DNA of 64,000 bases from Phormidium tenue FACHB-1052. GTDB taxonomy: Bacteria > Cyanobacteriota > Cyanobacteriia > Phormidesmidales > Phormidesmidaceae. The notes beneath the pieces were generated by a model. That model did no database searches, had not been told where the DNA came from, and worked only from the letters and a program-made list of their open reading frames with translations. The first letter of the stretch is position 1. The number at the start of each line of letters is the position of its first letter. Location of the stretch: assembly GCF_014696675.1 (NCBI RefSeq), contig NZ_JACJQN010000015.1, forward strand, positions 1 through 64,000. The letters run 5' to 3'. The position numbers and the translations under genes were made by a program. Positions 7,983 through 16,925 of the stretch are shown piece after piece.

Positions 7983-8372
7983 TTAGGCGTCGTCTTCATT
8001 GCCCTCTTCGTCAAGTTTAACCAAGTGAATGTGTTTGTAGCCCAGCTTGATTTTGAACTCATCGCCAGTCTTCAAACCCATCTCTTGGGTATAGGCTGCG
8101 CCAATCACAATCTGTCCATTCTTGTGCACAGTTAGGGTGTAGGACGCTTCTCGGCCCCGCCCATCTGAACTCTTCTGGGGTTCGAGCTGAATGCCTTTGG
8201 CGGACAACAGGGCATCGTAAAACTCAGATAGGTTCACACGGGTCTGACCATCTTTGCTGACGGTGTAATACCCGCATTCCTTAGCGAGTTCCCGTTTGCT
8301 CCGGCCATCATTCTCTTTCACCTTGGCTAGAAGATCTTTGCCAACCAACACGTCTTTCTCTTTTACTGCCAT
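7983..8372 (-). CDS. Cyanobacterial AbrB-family regulator
   Basis: 129 aa with the cyAbrB layout: an N-terminal helical region (GKDLLAKVKENDGRSKRELAKECGYY) and a C-terminal swapped-hairpin DNA-binding domain (YTLTVHKNGQIVIGAAYTQEM-LKTGDEFKIKLG). Cyanobacterial AbrBs put this domain at the C-terminus and act as global regulators, including of nitrogen and bicarbonate genes and of plasmid genes. It converges on the resolvase gene with only 20 bp between stops, and the par-like operon lies upstream on the same strand. ATG at 8372 has weak ribosome binding. The target set is unknown. Confidence 0.85.
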   Translation of the reverse strand: MAVKEKDVLVGKDLLAKVKENDGRSKRELAKECGYYTVSKDGQTRVNLSEFYDALLSAKGIQLEPQKSSDGRGREASYTLTVHKNGQIVIGAAYTQEMGLKTGDEFKIKLGYKHIHLVKLDEEGNEDDA

Positions 8373-8524
8373 AACTTAGAACGCCCAAAAAATATAGGTC
8401 AAAATCCTAAACAATCCACAGGAAATGATTCCAGAGGCTTTTAAAATTTCTTTCCTACTTTATCTAATAACTTGAATAAAAAGACAGAGGCTTTCATCCC
8501 CTATGGCTCAGATGGCGCGTTGCT

Positions 8525-9187
8525 CTAATCATCCTCGACTATCCCCAGCCAAATTTCGATGCGCTCTAGACGGCGATCTACCGTTCCGCCACTAGCGCGG
8601 ACTTCGCTCAGGGCTGTCTGAAACCCGCTGCCTCGGAAGATGAGGTACTGAAGCACTCCCATCACCGCTGTTCCCATCAACAACCACACCACCGCCGCTC
8701 TCCATTGCGCGAGTTCAGTCCAGATCGACGTTCCGCTTCCGCTTCTTTGGCAGGCGCTGCGCTGAATCAACCGACGCAGCGCCTGCAATTCCGCCTTGAC
8801 TTCGGTTGTGATCTGCGGATCGGTCACCGGGTGCACCTGGCTCCCGAGTTTCTCCATCTCCACGATCAAGCTGGGCAGCGATGCGGCTAAGGTCGTCAGT
8901 GGCCCTTCTGCCCGCTTCAACATCACCTCTGATGACACCAAGTATTGACCAAACCGTACCAAGTGTTCTCCGAGTGTCCTGTAGCCGCTGCTCACTTCCG
9001 CGGTCTCCTGGGTGCGCACCTCCAGCAGCCGCGATAGGCTCTGTGTGATCTCCTGCCATTGGTCTAAACTCACACGAATGTGGGCAACGTCCTGATGGTG
9101 AACTCGCTCTAGGGCTTCCATCCGCAGTAGCAGTTCATGCAGAACGGTTTCAATACTGGCAATATCCTCAACGCTTTGCTGCCCCAT
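8525..9187 (-). CDS. Coiled-coil protein with C-terminal membrane segment, in par operon
   Basis: 220 aa, not recognised. The first ~110 residues are helical and coiled-coil-like (IETVLHELLLRMEALERVHH, LSRLLEVRTQETAEV). A single hydrophobic segment lies near residues 167-186 (AAVVWLLMGTAVMGVLQYLIF). It ends RRLERIEIWLGIVEDD. Its ATG abuts the ParA stop codon (TAA-ATG), so translation is coupled to ParA. The architecture resembles plasmid mobC/MbeD-like or DUF-type helper proteins. A role in tethering a partition or transfer complex to the membrane is inferred from context only. Confidence 0.6.
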   Translation of the reverse strand: MGQQSVEDIASIETVLHELLLRMEALERVHHQDVAHIRVSLDQWQEITQSLSRLLEVRTQETAEVSSGYRTLGEHLVRFGQYLVSSEVMLKRAEGPLTTLAASLPSLIVEMEKLGSQVHPVTDPQITTEVKAELQALRRLIQRSACQRSGSGTSIWTELAQWRAAVVWLLMGTAVMGVLQYLIFRGSGFQTALSEVRASGGTVDRRLERIEIWLGIVEDD

Positions 9188-9976
9188 TTACACCGCCTCA
9201 GCAACAGGAACAGGTAGGCCGAGCAACTGTCCATTTGCCTCTATCTGGGCACTACCACGACGAACAAACGACCGTGCCAGCAACTTGTCTCCCAAGGGCA
9301 GGCTGTCGAGAGCCGTGAATGGTGTGTAGTTGGCTTGCATGGCCTTAAAGGTGGTATCGGCCAATCGTGGCAGCTCAATCTCGACTCCCCCATACTTCTT
9401 GACTCGCTTGCGTTCTTTTGACTCGTCCCATAACGAAAATGCGTCTTTCAGTCCGTCACTGGCAAAATACTGGTTCTTAACCACCACCCAGCGAACCGTG
9501 TCGCCGCAGAAGTCCAACATTCGGCTAATCGACTCAATCGGCGCATAGCTAGTGCTAATCACGCTGATGATCGTCACGCCATACCCCATCTCGCCACAGG
9601 CTGGAATCAGGTCAAAGACATCAATTTGCTCCCGCAATCGGGTACTTGAGGCGGCGGGCATATCCAAAATCACCACGTCAGCTGGGCAGCGACGGGCCAA
9701 TGCTGGCAGTCGACTGGCCACTGAGGTCGCGACTTCTCCCGACAGCATTGTCACCAGGTTTTTACCGCCATCTAATGACAGGCAATCCATTGTCGGCACT
9801 GCAAATCGCTCTGGGTCGGCGTGGAACGATGAAAATTCTGGATTCTCTTGATCTGAGTCAATGCCAATCACCTTTGACCCGGCGTTATCTAAGGTCGCGT
9901 AGAGCAACCGCGCAAACAGCGTTTTACCGGTTCCACCCTTCGCACCATTGATGATGTTTACAGTTTTATTCGACAC
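9188..9976 (-). CDS. ParA/MinD-family ATPase
   Basis: 262 aa with the deviant Walker A box GAKGGTGKT (residues 11-19), a switch-like IDSDQ-NPEFS stretch and Walker B-like VVILDMPAA. ParA ATPases position plasmids by forming gradients on the nucleoid; related members assist DNA transfer. The start is GTG 9976 after the ribosome binding site GGAGG. It lacks the N-terminal HTH of type Ia ParA, so it is of the short (type Ib or orphan) class. It lies 42 bp after the 174-aa gene and abuts the membrane-anchored gene downstream. The tandem repeat array upstream could be the centromere. It differs from the second ParA at 54920-55753. Confidence 0.85.
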   Translation of the reverse strand: MSNKTVNIINGAKGGTGKTLFARLLYATLDNAGSKVIGIDSDQENPEFSSFHADPERFAVPTMDCLSLDGGKNLVTMLSGEVATSVASRLPALARRCPADVVILDMPAASSTRLREQIDVFDLIPACGEMGYGVTIISVISTSYAPIESISRMLDFCGDTVRWVVVKNQYFASDGLKDAFSLWDESKERKRVKKYGGVEIELPRLADTTFKAMQANYTPFTALDSLPLGDKLLARSFVRRGSAQIEANGQLLGLPVPVAEAV

Positions 9977-10018
9977 GGGACAATCCCTCCAAACGACACA
10001 TTAACCATCTAATTTTGT

Positions 10019-10540
10019 CTAGCCATCCCAGTGGGTAGGCGGTCTAATGCCGGGCCGCCGTGGCACTTGAAACCCCGAGTCCCCGCCGTTAGCAGCCGTT
10101 TTTTTTCGGCCTCTGCTTGGAGCGACAGCTGGGTCTTTTGGTATATCAGCAGCAAGCTGGGCCTTATCCTCGCCAGCATCACTAACACCGGCAGGCTCAA
10201 CTACAGGCGGTGACTTAGTCGCATCAGACTTGCTCTTGCTCTTGCTCTTCTTCTTTTTCTTTCCACCAGATTCAGCCTTAATTCTGTAGTAGTAACGTTT
10301 TAGAGTAGATGCACTAATAGAAATCTCCTGACCTGTAATAGTCTTAAAAGAAGTCATCACTTGTTTTGCGGTAACACCCCAGTCTTTTTCATTTACTCTA
10401 AATAGGGTGATTGCATCAAAGCAGTCCTTAACAACTCCATAATTAGTAAACTCCTCACCTCTATTTGCCAACTGTTGCATAGGCGCACTATCAGTAATAT
10501 GATTACTAACTTTCTCCCTAATAGACTCAGTTAAAGTCAT
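10019..10540 (-). CDS. Putative DNA-binding protein of partition/relaxosome operon (173 aa)
   Basis: Not assigned to a family with certainty. Residues about 1-95 are compact and helical, with the pattern TAKQVMTSFKTITGQEISISASTLKRYYYRIKAE, which resembles a helix-turn-helix with a recognition helix ending in YYYRIK. A Lys/Ser run (GGKKKKKSKSKSKSD) follows, then a disordered Pro/Ala-rich tail. ATG at 10540 is preferred over TTG 10543; GAGG precedes it. It is the first gene of a minus-strand operon with ParA and the membrane coiled-coil protein, and its start lies 20 bp from the 24-bp repeat array. A centromere- or iteron-binding role is inferred. Confidence 0.6.
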   Translation of the reverse strand: MTLTESIREKVSNHITDSAPMQQLANRGEEFTNYGVVKDCFDAITLFRVNEKDWGVTAKQVMTSFKTITGQEISISASTLKRYYYRIKAESGGKKKKKSKSKSKSDATKSPPVVEPAGVSDAGEDKAQLAADIPKDPAVAPSRGRKKTAANGGDSGFQVPRRPGIRPPTHWDG

Positions 10541-10560
10541 CAATAAAACCTCAATCTAAT

Positions 10561-10905
10561 TCACCTTTGGCGTTCACCCTTTAGTCACCTTTGGTATTCA
10601 CCTTCTAGTCACCTTTGGCGTTCACCTTCTAGTCACCTTTGGCGTTCACCTTCTAGTCACCTTTGGCGTTCACCCTTTAGTCACCTTTGGTATTCACCCT
10701 TTAGACACCTTTGGCGTTCACCCTTTAGACACCTTTGGCGTTCACCCTTTAGACACCTTTGGTATTCACCTTCTAGTCACCTTTGGTATTCACCCTTTAG
10801 ACACCTTTGGTATTCACCTTCTAGTCACTTTTGGTATTCACCCTTTAGACACCTTTGGTGTTCACCTTCTAGTCACTTTTGGTATTCACCTTCTAGTCAC
10901 CTTTA
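10561..10905. repeat. Fourteen 24-bp tandem repeats (centromere or iterons)
   Basis: Fourteen uninterrupted 24-bp units run from 10561 to 10896, plus a partial fifteenth. The consensus is [T/A]CACYTTTGG[CG/TA/TG]TTCACC followed by CTTTAG or TTCTAG. Within each unit CACC occurs twice, giving half-units of about 12 bp, so binding sites would repeat on nearly the same DNA face. There are no spacers, so it is not a CRISPR array. Placement directly upstream of the 173-aa protein/ParA operon and before the mobilisation genes suits a plasmid centromere or a replication iteron set. Confidence 0.85.
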
Positions 10906-11121
10906 AAAAATATTTTTCCTTTGGCAAGTTGTGGCTACCCTAGCACCTTGTCATTCACTTATACTGGCAACTACAACAGAGAAGTTTTCCGATATTCTTC
11001 CTGTTCATAACTTAAGATCACTCCCCCAAACTCACCTTGGATAGTAGCCTTCGAATATCTCCCCCATATCGCAAGTCGACCTTTTGGGGCAAAGAATTGT
11101 TAAGCGTTCACTGTGCCAATC

Positions 11122-11442
11122 ATGACTACCTCACGTAATACCCGCATCGTGGTCAACGTTTCTGAGGCTGAGGCTAGAGCCATTCAGCGGGCGGCCCATC
11201 CAGCACACCCGGCAACCTTCCTCCGCAACCTCGGCCTACGACCACCACCAGCTACGGTCACGCATCGAGAGGTGTATGCCCATCTCAGCCGGTGGAATCA
11301 ACAGGTGGATGACCTCCGGCGACGTTACGCCACGGCAGCACCCCCCTCTCTACTCCAAGACTTGAGAGACTTGCGGCAGTCAATCTTAGAAACACAGCGC
11401 ACCTTAATCACACCTGTCCCTGAGGGCGATCATGCTGATTAA
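11122..11442 (+). CDS. MobC-like relaxosome accessory protein
   Basis: About 106 aa. The N-terminus (TRIVVNVSEAEARAIQRAA) looks like a ribbon-helix-helix strand plus helix, then a Pro-rich link (ATFLRNLGLRPPP) and a helical C-terminus (LLQDLRDLRQSILETQRT), the pattern of MobC/MbeC-type relaxosome proteins. ATG 11122 is chosen; an in-frame GTG at 11113 is possible. The stop overlaps the relaxase start by 11 nt, as in classical mobC-mobA pairs. The about 200 bp between the repeat array and this gene is the likely place for oriT, but I could not identify a nic site. Confidence 0.7.
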   Translation: MTTSRNTRIVVNVSEAEARAIQRAAHPAHPATFLRNLGLRPPPATVTHREVYAHLSRWNQQVDDLRRRYATAAPPSLLQDLRDLRQSILETQRTLITPVPEGDHAD

Positions 11443-12610
11443 GATCGTTAAAGGCAGCAACGCCCACGGGCTTTGTTCCTACCTACTTAACCCGGCCAAA
11501 CAAACGACAGCCAGTAGCGCCCATCCAATCATTGCTACCAATATGGCGTGGAGCAATCCAGAGGGCTTGGCTCGTGAATTTGACTGGGTAACCTCTCGCC
11601 CTCGGCAACGTCCTGTGAAGCACACCATGGCTCACCTGATGGTTAGCCTCTCACCAGGAGAGCACGTTGCTCCAACTCAGATGGCTGACATCTCCCTGAA
11701 GATTTTAGACAGCATGGGCTACGGGGAGTGCCCTTTCTTTGTCACCCAGCATCATGACAAAGCGTCTGCTAATGGGGTGCAGCATTGGCACATTGCTACC
11801 ACCACCATTGATGTAGAAGGTGCTTGGGTCAAGGATAGCTTTAGCAAACTCAAACTTCAACATCTGGCTCGACAGCTAGAGCACGATATGGGCCTTATCC
11901 CCCTCTCTGTTGCCTCACCACGGCAGCGGCAAAATCTCACCACGGGTGAGTATCGGCGTAAGGAACGCACGGGCGAAATCCTGCCCAAGGAGATGATCTG
12001 GGATGAGATTAACCGCGCGACAAACGACAACCCTACCTTGTCTATGCTGGTGACCCGGCTCAAGGCTAGCGGTATTGAGGTTCACCTGCGACAGATTGCC
12101 TCTCCAGGGGAAAAGCCTGCCTTCACGGGTATTTCCTATTCCGTTGATGGCCATTCATTTGCCGGTCGTCGCCTCGGGCCTGCTTACTCCCTGAAGGGTC
12201 TCCAGATGCACCGACAGATTGAGTATCGCCCCGACCAAGATGCGGTGCTGGCTCAAGTAATGGATATGTCTCAGGCTCAGTGTCAGCAGCAGCTCGCCGA
12301 TTACGAGGCGCTGCGGCAGCTTTGGAGGGAACGCTACGCGCGTTACGCTAGAGCCGTCCAAGGCGGCTCTGGTGAGCCCCAAGGGGGACAATTAGATGTC
12401 GAAGTTGCTCAACTTGCTGTCTCAGATGGAGAACCCACAAAAGACATTGTGGGCATCCTCCGGCAGGGGCCAACGGCGCAAGCCCAACGCCTGAACCAGG
12501 GCCACTATGCGGCGCTGGAGTACTGCCAACAAATCGCCAATCAACTGACCCACCGCCACAGTGATCCCATACTTCAGCCAACCAGAAAATCTCTAGAAAT
12601 TGAGCTTTAG
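11432..12610 (+). CDS. Relaxase / mobilisation nuclease (MobA/VirD2 type)
   Basis: 392 aa. The relaxase domain fills residues 1 to about 250. The N-terminal MLIKIVKGSNAHGLCSYLLN carries a likely nucleophile region, and the metal-binding His cluster is visible at HH (107-108) and QHWHIA (118-120). The C-terminal part is helical and ends near TQRLNQGHYAALEYC-like sequence. Relaxases nick oriT and pilot the single strand through the T4SS. Its start overlaps the mobC-like gene. T4SS genes occur at 57-64 kb and probably 34.7-39.5 kb, so the replicon may transfer itself. There is no obvious helicase or primase fusion. Confidence 0.85.
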   Translation: MLIKIVKGSNAHGLCSYLLNPAKQTTASSAHPIIATNMAWSNPEGLAREFDWVTSRPRQRPVKHTMAHLMVSLSPGEHVAPTQMADISLKILDSMGYGECPFFVTQHHDKASANGVQHWHIATTTIDVEGAWVKDSFSKLKLQHLARQLEHDMGLIPLSVASPRQRQNLTTGEYRRKERTGEILPKEMIWDEINRATNDNPTLSMLVTRLKASGIEVHLRQIASPGEKPAFTGISYSVDGHSFAGRRLGPAYSLKGLQMHRQIEYRPDQDAVLAQVMDMSQAQCQQQLADYEALRQLWRERYARYARAVQGGSGEPQGGQLDVEVAQLAVSDGEPTKDIVGILRQGPTAQAQRLNQGHYAALEYCQQIANQLTHRHSDPILQPTRKSLEIEL

Positions 12611-12782
12611 CTAAAGCTTTGTTTTTTGGCAGAACGCTGCACAGCATTCTCAATCCGAGGCATTGGTCATGAGCACTTATACTCTGTGCCAGTAGCGCTA
12701 AAACGTGGACTAGCTTCGGACTAGGCGGCCTTGTGCCAGTTGTCTCAATGCCTGGTTTTCCCGTTCTTCCTAAAAGTTGCTG

Positions 12783-14121
12783 CTAAAGCTCTCGATTGGC
12801 CTGGATGCCTTGCGTAGAGAGAGCTTTAGCATAAGATGCAGCTGCGGAGGGGTTGCGGCGCGGGCAGCTAAACCAGAACTCAGAGTTATTTCCTTGGTGG
12901 TGCAGAAAACTCATGGCAGTCTCAACATGAGAACGTAACGACCCTAGCGAACTCAATACGGCAGTCCAAGGCGTCTCGTTTGCACTGAGAAGCGCAGGCA
13001 GGCGTTGGATTGCACTTAGGCAAGGTTTGGAGGATAGGCAGAGGCAAGCGCTCACAGCCGAGCCGAGCCAGTTCCCGCAGACCCAGTTGCAGAAAACTCA
13101 ATACCCGCTCGCTATGTCAAGCCAGACGAGTCCGATGGCCTGCCTTAACGACCATCATGCCCAATACCAGGGCAATTAGATAGGCGCAATCTAGCAGCAT
13201 AAACAAACGGGTCAAGACACCCGCATCACGTAGACCTGAGTCGAGGACATCTAAGACCGCTGACTTGTAATCCTTAAAGTGGGGTTCAATCCTCCCAAAG
13301 CGTTGGCCGTAGAGCGCAAAGGTTTGCAACGAGGCGGATTGGCTTGATAGTACCGCCCAGGTGTCTTGAGCACCAGGCACATTGGCAGTTGCCAGATGAG
13401 CCTCAATATCGCTTAACACCTGCACAGGCCCCACTAGATAAACCTGTTCTGGCGGTGGAAAGAAGCCCTCTACCGATTGCGTTCGACCGTCTAATAACCG
13501 TCGGAGGTAGTGACCAAAAGTCTGACTTTACCCGAATAGCCCAGTTCCACGTCTGTCTGTTCAACCAGCGTGTCAACTCACCATGTTTCTTCTGCGGAGA
13601 CGCTTCGCGAACAAACCCTCGGTCGGCCAGCAACGTCACCTGCACCTCCTGCGGTAGGACGGACGGTTCGAGCGAGCTCTAGCACAGGCTTATACTGCTC
13701 AAAGCCCACCAGGGCACTGCCGTGCTCAAGCACCACTTGAGTCAAGATCAATGAGGCAAAAGCGATCCCATAGCATGCTGGTGTCCAGAGTCAGGATAAT
13801 GGCCTCTCCGGCAAAAGCCGACAGCACTTGTCGGAGTATCGGTTCGTAATACCGTTCCGCTGTGATCTGCGGGTTATGGAGAAAATAGCTCAGCCGCTCC
13901 ATATGGGCACGGGCACCGCAGCCTCGATGCGATAAGTAAGGGATCCACCGACCTAGACATGCTTCGTCAGTCTGTAACACTGCTGCCACAATTTCCGTAA
14001 ACCCTTGCAGATGCCGTTGGTCAATGGGCTGCACCCATTGACTCAATTGGTCTTGCAGTTGACGATACAGTCCCGTGTTTCTATGAAATTGGCCTTGAGT
14101 TGGGGAATTCAAGCCTCTCAT
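12783..14121 (-). pseudogene. Decayed IS4-superfamily transposase
   Basis: Three minus-strand fragments read in order as one transposase. 14121-13726 is an N-terminal part (MRGLNSPTQGQFHRNTGLYR, then ILTLDTSMLWDRF with the first catalytic Asp). 13645-13403 is a middle part (TLLADRGFVREA, the second Asp region). 13434-13117 and 13055-12783 are C-terminal parts. Frame changes and stops separate them, so it is inactive. It borders the RiPP island on its 3' side. Terminal inverted repeats were not identified. The exact IS subgroup is uncertain. Confidence 0.75.
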
Positions 14122-14178
14122 GAAATGCCCCGACCAACCTACTTCGTCTCATTTGAGACTCCTTACATAACAACCCTT

Positions 14179-15252
14179 TCAGAACTTTTCTGCACCACTA
14201 AGGTTGTATGTGGTGAGAAGCTCCTGGGCTAGCTGTTGTGAACTTTTAAGACTGCATAGCATTGTAGAATTGAGCACCTCATACATAGGAACAAGGGGAA
14301 CAGAAATATCTGTGGTAAATCCGCGAAGTGCGCGATTAAGTCGAAAAAATGATTTCTTCATATCAAATGCTTGGCTTACGAGTGCGTCTGCCCAGAATGA
14401 AGCTAAACCAAACCAAACCCAACAAGCTTGCAGATAAGTATTGATATCCAGACTTCGCCCTGACCATGGCGAAATCAGTTTCACATTGCTTACAGTAGCC
14501 GGTAAAAACATTGGTGATTCGAGCTCTGCGATATCAATAGCTGTATGGATAGCTTCGTGAATCAGGCACTCAGCTAACTCTTCTTCATCTACTTCAGTTC
14601 GATGAGGATTACGTAGAACTGTTCGGCCAATTGCGATAGGACTACATGCGGCGACACATGTCGGTAGGGATACATCCTCACGACATACGATAACTAGGGT
14701 CGTTTGATCAATAAGTGCCTGAGCATACTTCGATACGTTACCGATGGAATGGTAGGCGTGATGCAACCGAATTAGCACGCTCTGTGCAGCTTCAGATGGC
14801 AACCGGGCCGCTTGTCCTGGAATATCTGGCAGAGGGCGCAAAACGTCTGGGCCCTTCAAATCGACAAACGGTCCGGATCCTAGCCGATAATCAACTGCTG
14901 CATTCCTATAAATATGTGGAGAAGAGTGTCTAAGGTGTTGTCTTTTAATCGCACGCATTTCGACTTCAATCGCATTATGCAGGTATTCTGCAGCATTGTT
15001 CGGATTACATAGAACTGACTGAGTATGCGTGTCTGGGGCAAGCTGTAATCGGTGTTTGCTTTCGGGGGGAAGTTTTTCAAAACGTTCCAGAAGATTTGAG
15101 GCATTTAAAGATATATCTTGTTCAATAAGTTTAACGATTGTCTGAAGGTTTCGCTTAGCATTGGAGTAGTGAATCGCACGAAGCTGAGCTAAGGCATCGG
15201 ATGACTTTTGCCATGAACAAAGGTGTATGAATCGCTCCCACAGAATGCTCAT
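14179..15252 (-). CDS. HExxH-motif peptide-modification protein (third copy)
   Basis: 357 aa. HEAIH at residues 232-236 sits in LAECLIHEAIHTAIDIAE, followed by SPWSGRSLDINTYLQACWVW. This matches the RiPP-associated HExxH family often found beside or fused to FxsB-type radical SAM enzymes; some relatives are described as 2-oxoglutarate-dependent peptide beta-hydroxylases. The mode of action here is inferred, not shown. The start codon overlaps the Sir2/HD gene stop (ATGA). It is the last gene of the operon. It resembles the 19665-20819 protein most (shared SPW(S/T)G and YLQAC(W/F)VW(F/Y)GL), so the two likely arose by duplication. Confidence 0.8.
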   Translation of the reverse strand: MSILWERFIHLCSWQKSSDALAQLRAIHYSNAKRNLQTIVKLIEQDISLNASNLLERFEKLPPESKHRLQLAPDTHTQSVLCNPNNAAEYLHNAIEVEMRAIKRQHLRHSSPHIYRNAAVDYRLGSGPFVDLKGPDVLRPLPDIPGQAARLPSEAAQSVLIRLHHAYHSIGNVSKYAQALIDQTTLVIVCREDVSLPTCVAACSPIAIGRTVLRNPHRTEVDEEELAECLIHEAIHTAIDIAELESPMFLPATVSNVKLISPWSGRSLDINTYLQACWVWFGLASFWADALVSQAFDMKKSFFRLNRALRGFTTDISVPLVPMYEVLNSTMLCSLKSSQQLAQELLTTYNLSGAEKF

Positions 15253-16925
15253 TGTAATAATCTTTGGGATAGGCTTTTGTACGAGGAAGCGATTACATCC
15301 CAGCCAGGCGTTGAGTAGCGCAGATACTGAGCATCAAAGATACGGCATAGATGTCGCGATTGTGGTAAGGACATACCTGCAGGCTGAGGAGAGACGCCAA
15401 TTCTCCACAAACCAAATCGGTCAGCATCCCAACATAAAGCAATTGTTGGATCAGAAGTTATGTATCCATCCGCGTGCAGAGCACATGCCGTTGCCAATAA
15501 CTCGATCTGTCTATCACAAATACCCAAATGCTCTGTGCCCATGCGCAAAATCAATTGGGCAGCACGGCGACCGTGATCAGGATCATGCTCATCGTTCCAT
15601 CGTTGGCAATCATGAAAAACCGAAAATAACTGCACAACATAGGGGTCTGCATCCGGCTGATCTTCAAGTAGTTGCAGCGCGATCCATGCGGTCTCCTGCC
15701 AATGCTTCACTCCATGAATCGTTGAACGACTACTTGGAAAATCTGCAACCAGTTCTACTAACCTAGGCAAATCAAGTTGCGTTCCTAACCTACTTTCTGA
15801 ACTCTTATGTATGCTAGGAATATCTATCATAGGAAATCTACTTGATCCGATCACACATGGTTGCGTAGTGCTGTCAATTTCGCGAATCAGTGCTGCCAAG
15901 AAATTCGAAGCAGGAGCGCAAACATATTCGTCAAACTCAGCTAGATACTTAGGTATAAATGGATCGACAATGACAACTCTTTTGTTATTGGCCCTAGCCA
16001 TTGAAATGACGCCTTCTGTGTCATCAGATACTCCCAATACAAGCAATGTATCGAATGCCGACAATCTGAGTGAAGTGTTTGCCACAAAAGTACGAGGAGT
16101 GATGACCTCTCGACTACCTGCTATCTTATGCAGTTGGTCGATATTTCCAGAGACCACACACGTGATATGACCAGAGCACTCTAGTATTGAAATTTGGAAA
16201 TGAGCTTCATTAGGCTGAGCCTGACTAAGCTGTTCCTGAAAATCACAAATCAACTTAGCCAGTTCATTAGGTTTAGCAATCATCCACGCCACAAGTTCAC
16301 CAGGAAACGGCTCATCTAATGGAATCTTTGCTTCAATGCCGTTGTCTCCGCGGAAGGTAGGAATTCCGCTTGCGGAAGAGATTCCCGCTCCTGTATATAC
16401 AACAATACGACAATTAGTGAGGGACGCTGCAACTTCCGTGATACTCTTTGAGCCAATGTCTACCTTTGGTTTGGCACTACTTGGCTTCGCTTTTTCTACA
16501 CCTAGTTGATTCAGGTGACGAGGCAAGTCTTGTGTGAAATACTTTTGCAGTTCGGAGCCTGTTTCGCCTACAGAAAGAATCAGATGTGATAAACCCTCAT
16601 GTTTACTATTGTCAATTATGCTTAAATTCCATTGTTCTCTTTGCCAATTGAGAAATGCACTGTTGAATTCAATTCTGCTCCACTTATAATCAACTGCGCA
16701 ATCGAGAACCTGACACATTAAGTTTGATGAAGCATTGAGATGCGTGCAACATACTAAGAATGAATGTGGACAAGTTGTTGTTCGATTCGGTCCATTGAGG
16801 TTGCCATAGATCCCAACTATTCGATCATGGCCACTAAATAGGTAGGCGATTCTATCCAACGAACAAGTCGATGTCGACCAATCTGGTGCGCTGTTAAGAA
16901 CGAGATTCCTATTATCGTTAAGCAT
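15249..16925 (-). CDS. Sir2-like / HD-domain fusion protein in RiPP operon
   Basis: 558 aa in three parts. Residues 1 to about 160 are unrecognised. Residues about 165-350 are sirtuin-like: the NAD-binding signature GAGISSASGIPTFRG (179-193) and NIDQLHKIAG (261-270). The usual His after the NID block and the zinc-binding Cys pairs are not visible, so this is a compact, possibly non-deacetylating Sir2. Residues about 385-558 form an HD domain: H404 in HGVKHWQ, HD at 438-439 in FHDCQRWNDEHDPDHG, and D500 in WDADRFGL. It overlaps TfuA by 8 nt and is coupled to the last HExxH gene. NAD cleavage or nucleotide/phosphoester hydrolysis is possible; its link to peptide maturation or self-protection is unknown. 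Confidence 0.75.
   Translation of the reverse strand: MLNDNRNLVLNSAPDWSTSTCSLDRIAYLFSGHDRIVGIYGNLNGPNRTTTCPHSFLVCCTHLNASSNLMCQVLDCAVDYKWSRIEFNSAFLNWQREQWNLSIIDNSKHEGLSHLILSVGETGSELQKYFTQDLPRHLNQLGVEKAKPSSAKPKVDIGSKSITEVAASLTNCRIVVYTGAGISSASGIPTFRGDNGIEAKIPLDEPFPGELVAWMIAKPNELAKLICDFQEQLSQAQPNEAHFQISILECSGHITCVVSGNIDQLHKIAGSREVITPRTFVANTSLRLSAFDTLLVLGVSDDTEGVISMARANNKRVVIVDPFIPKYLAEFDEYVCAPASNFLAALIREIDSTTQPCVIGSSRFPMIDIPSIHKSSESRLGTQLDLPRLVELVADFPSSRSTIHGVKHWQETAWIALQLLEDQPDADPYVVQLFSVFHDCQRWNDEHDPDHGRRAAQLILRMGTEHLGICDRQIELLATACALHADGYITSDPTIALCWDADRFGLWRIGVSPQPAGMSLPQSRHLCRIFDAQYLRYSTPGWDVIASSYKSLSQRLLQ

Noticed and set aside
7481-8020. 179-aa plus frame over the resolvase end
   Set aside because: Shadow of the resolvase and AbrB genes; Arg/Ser-rich shifted-frame composition.
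10561-10905. CRISPR array
   Set aside because: The 24-bp units are directly adjacent with no unique spacers, and no cas gene is present.
10906-11112. Defined oriT nic site
   Set aside because: Expected here from gene order, but no convincing inverted repeat or known nic consensus was seen.
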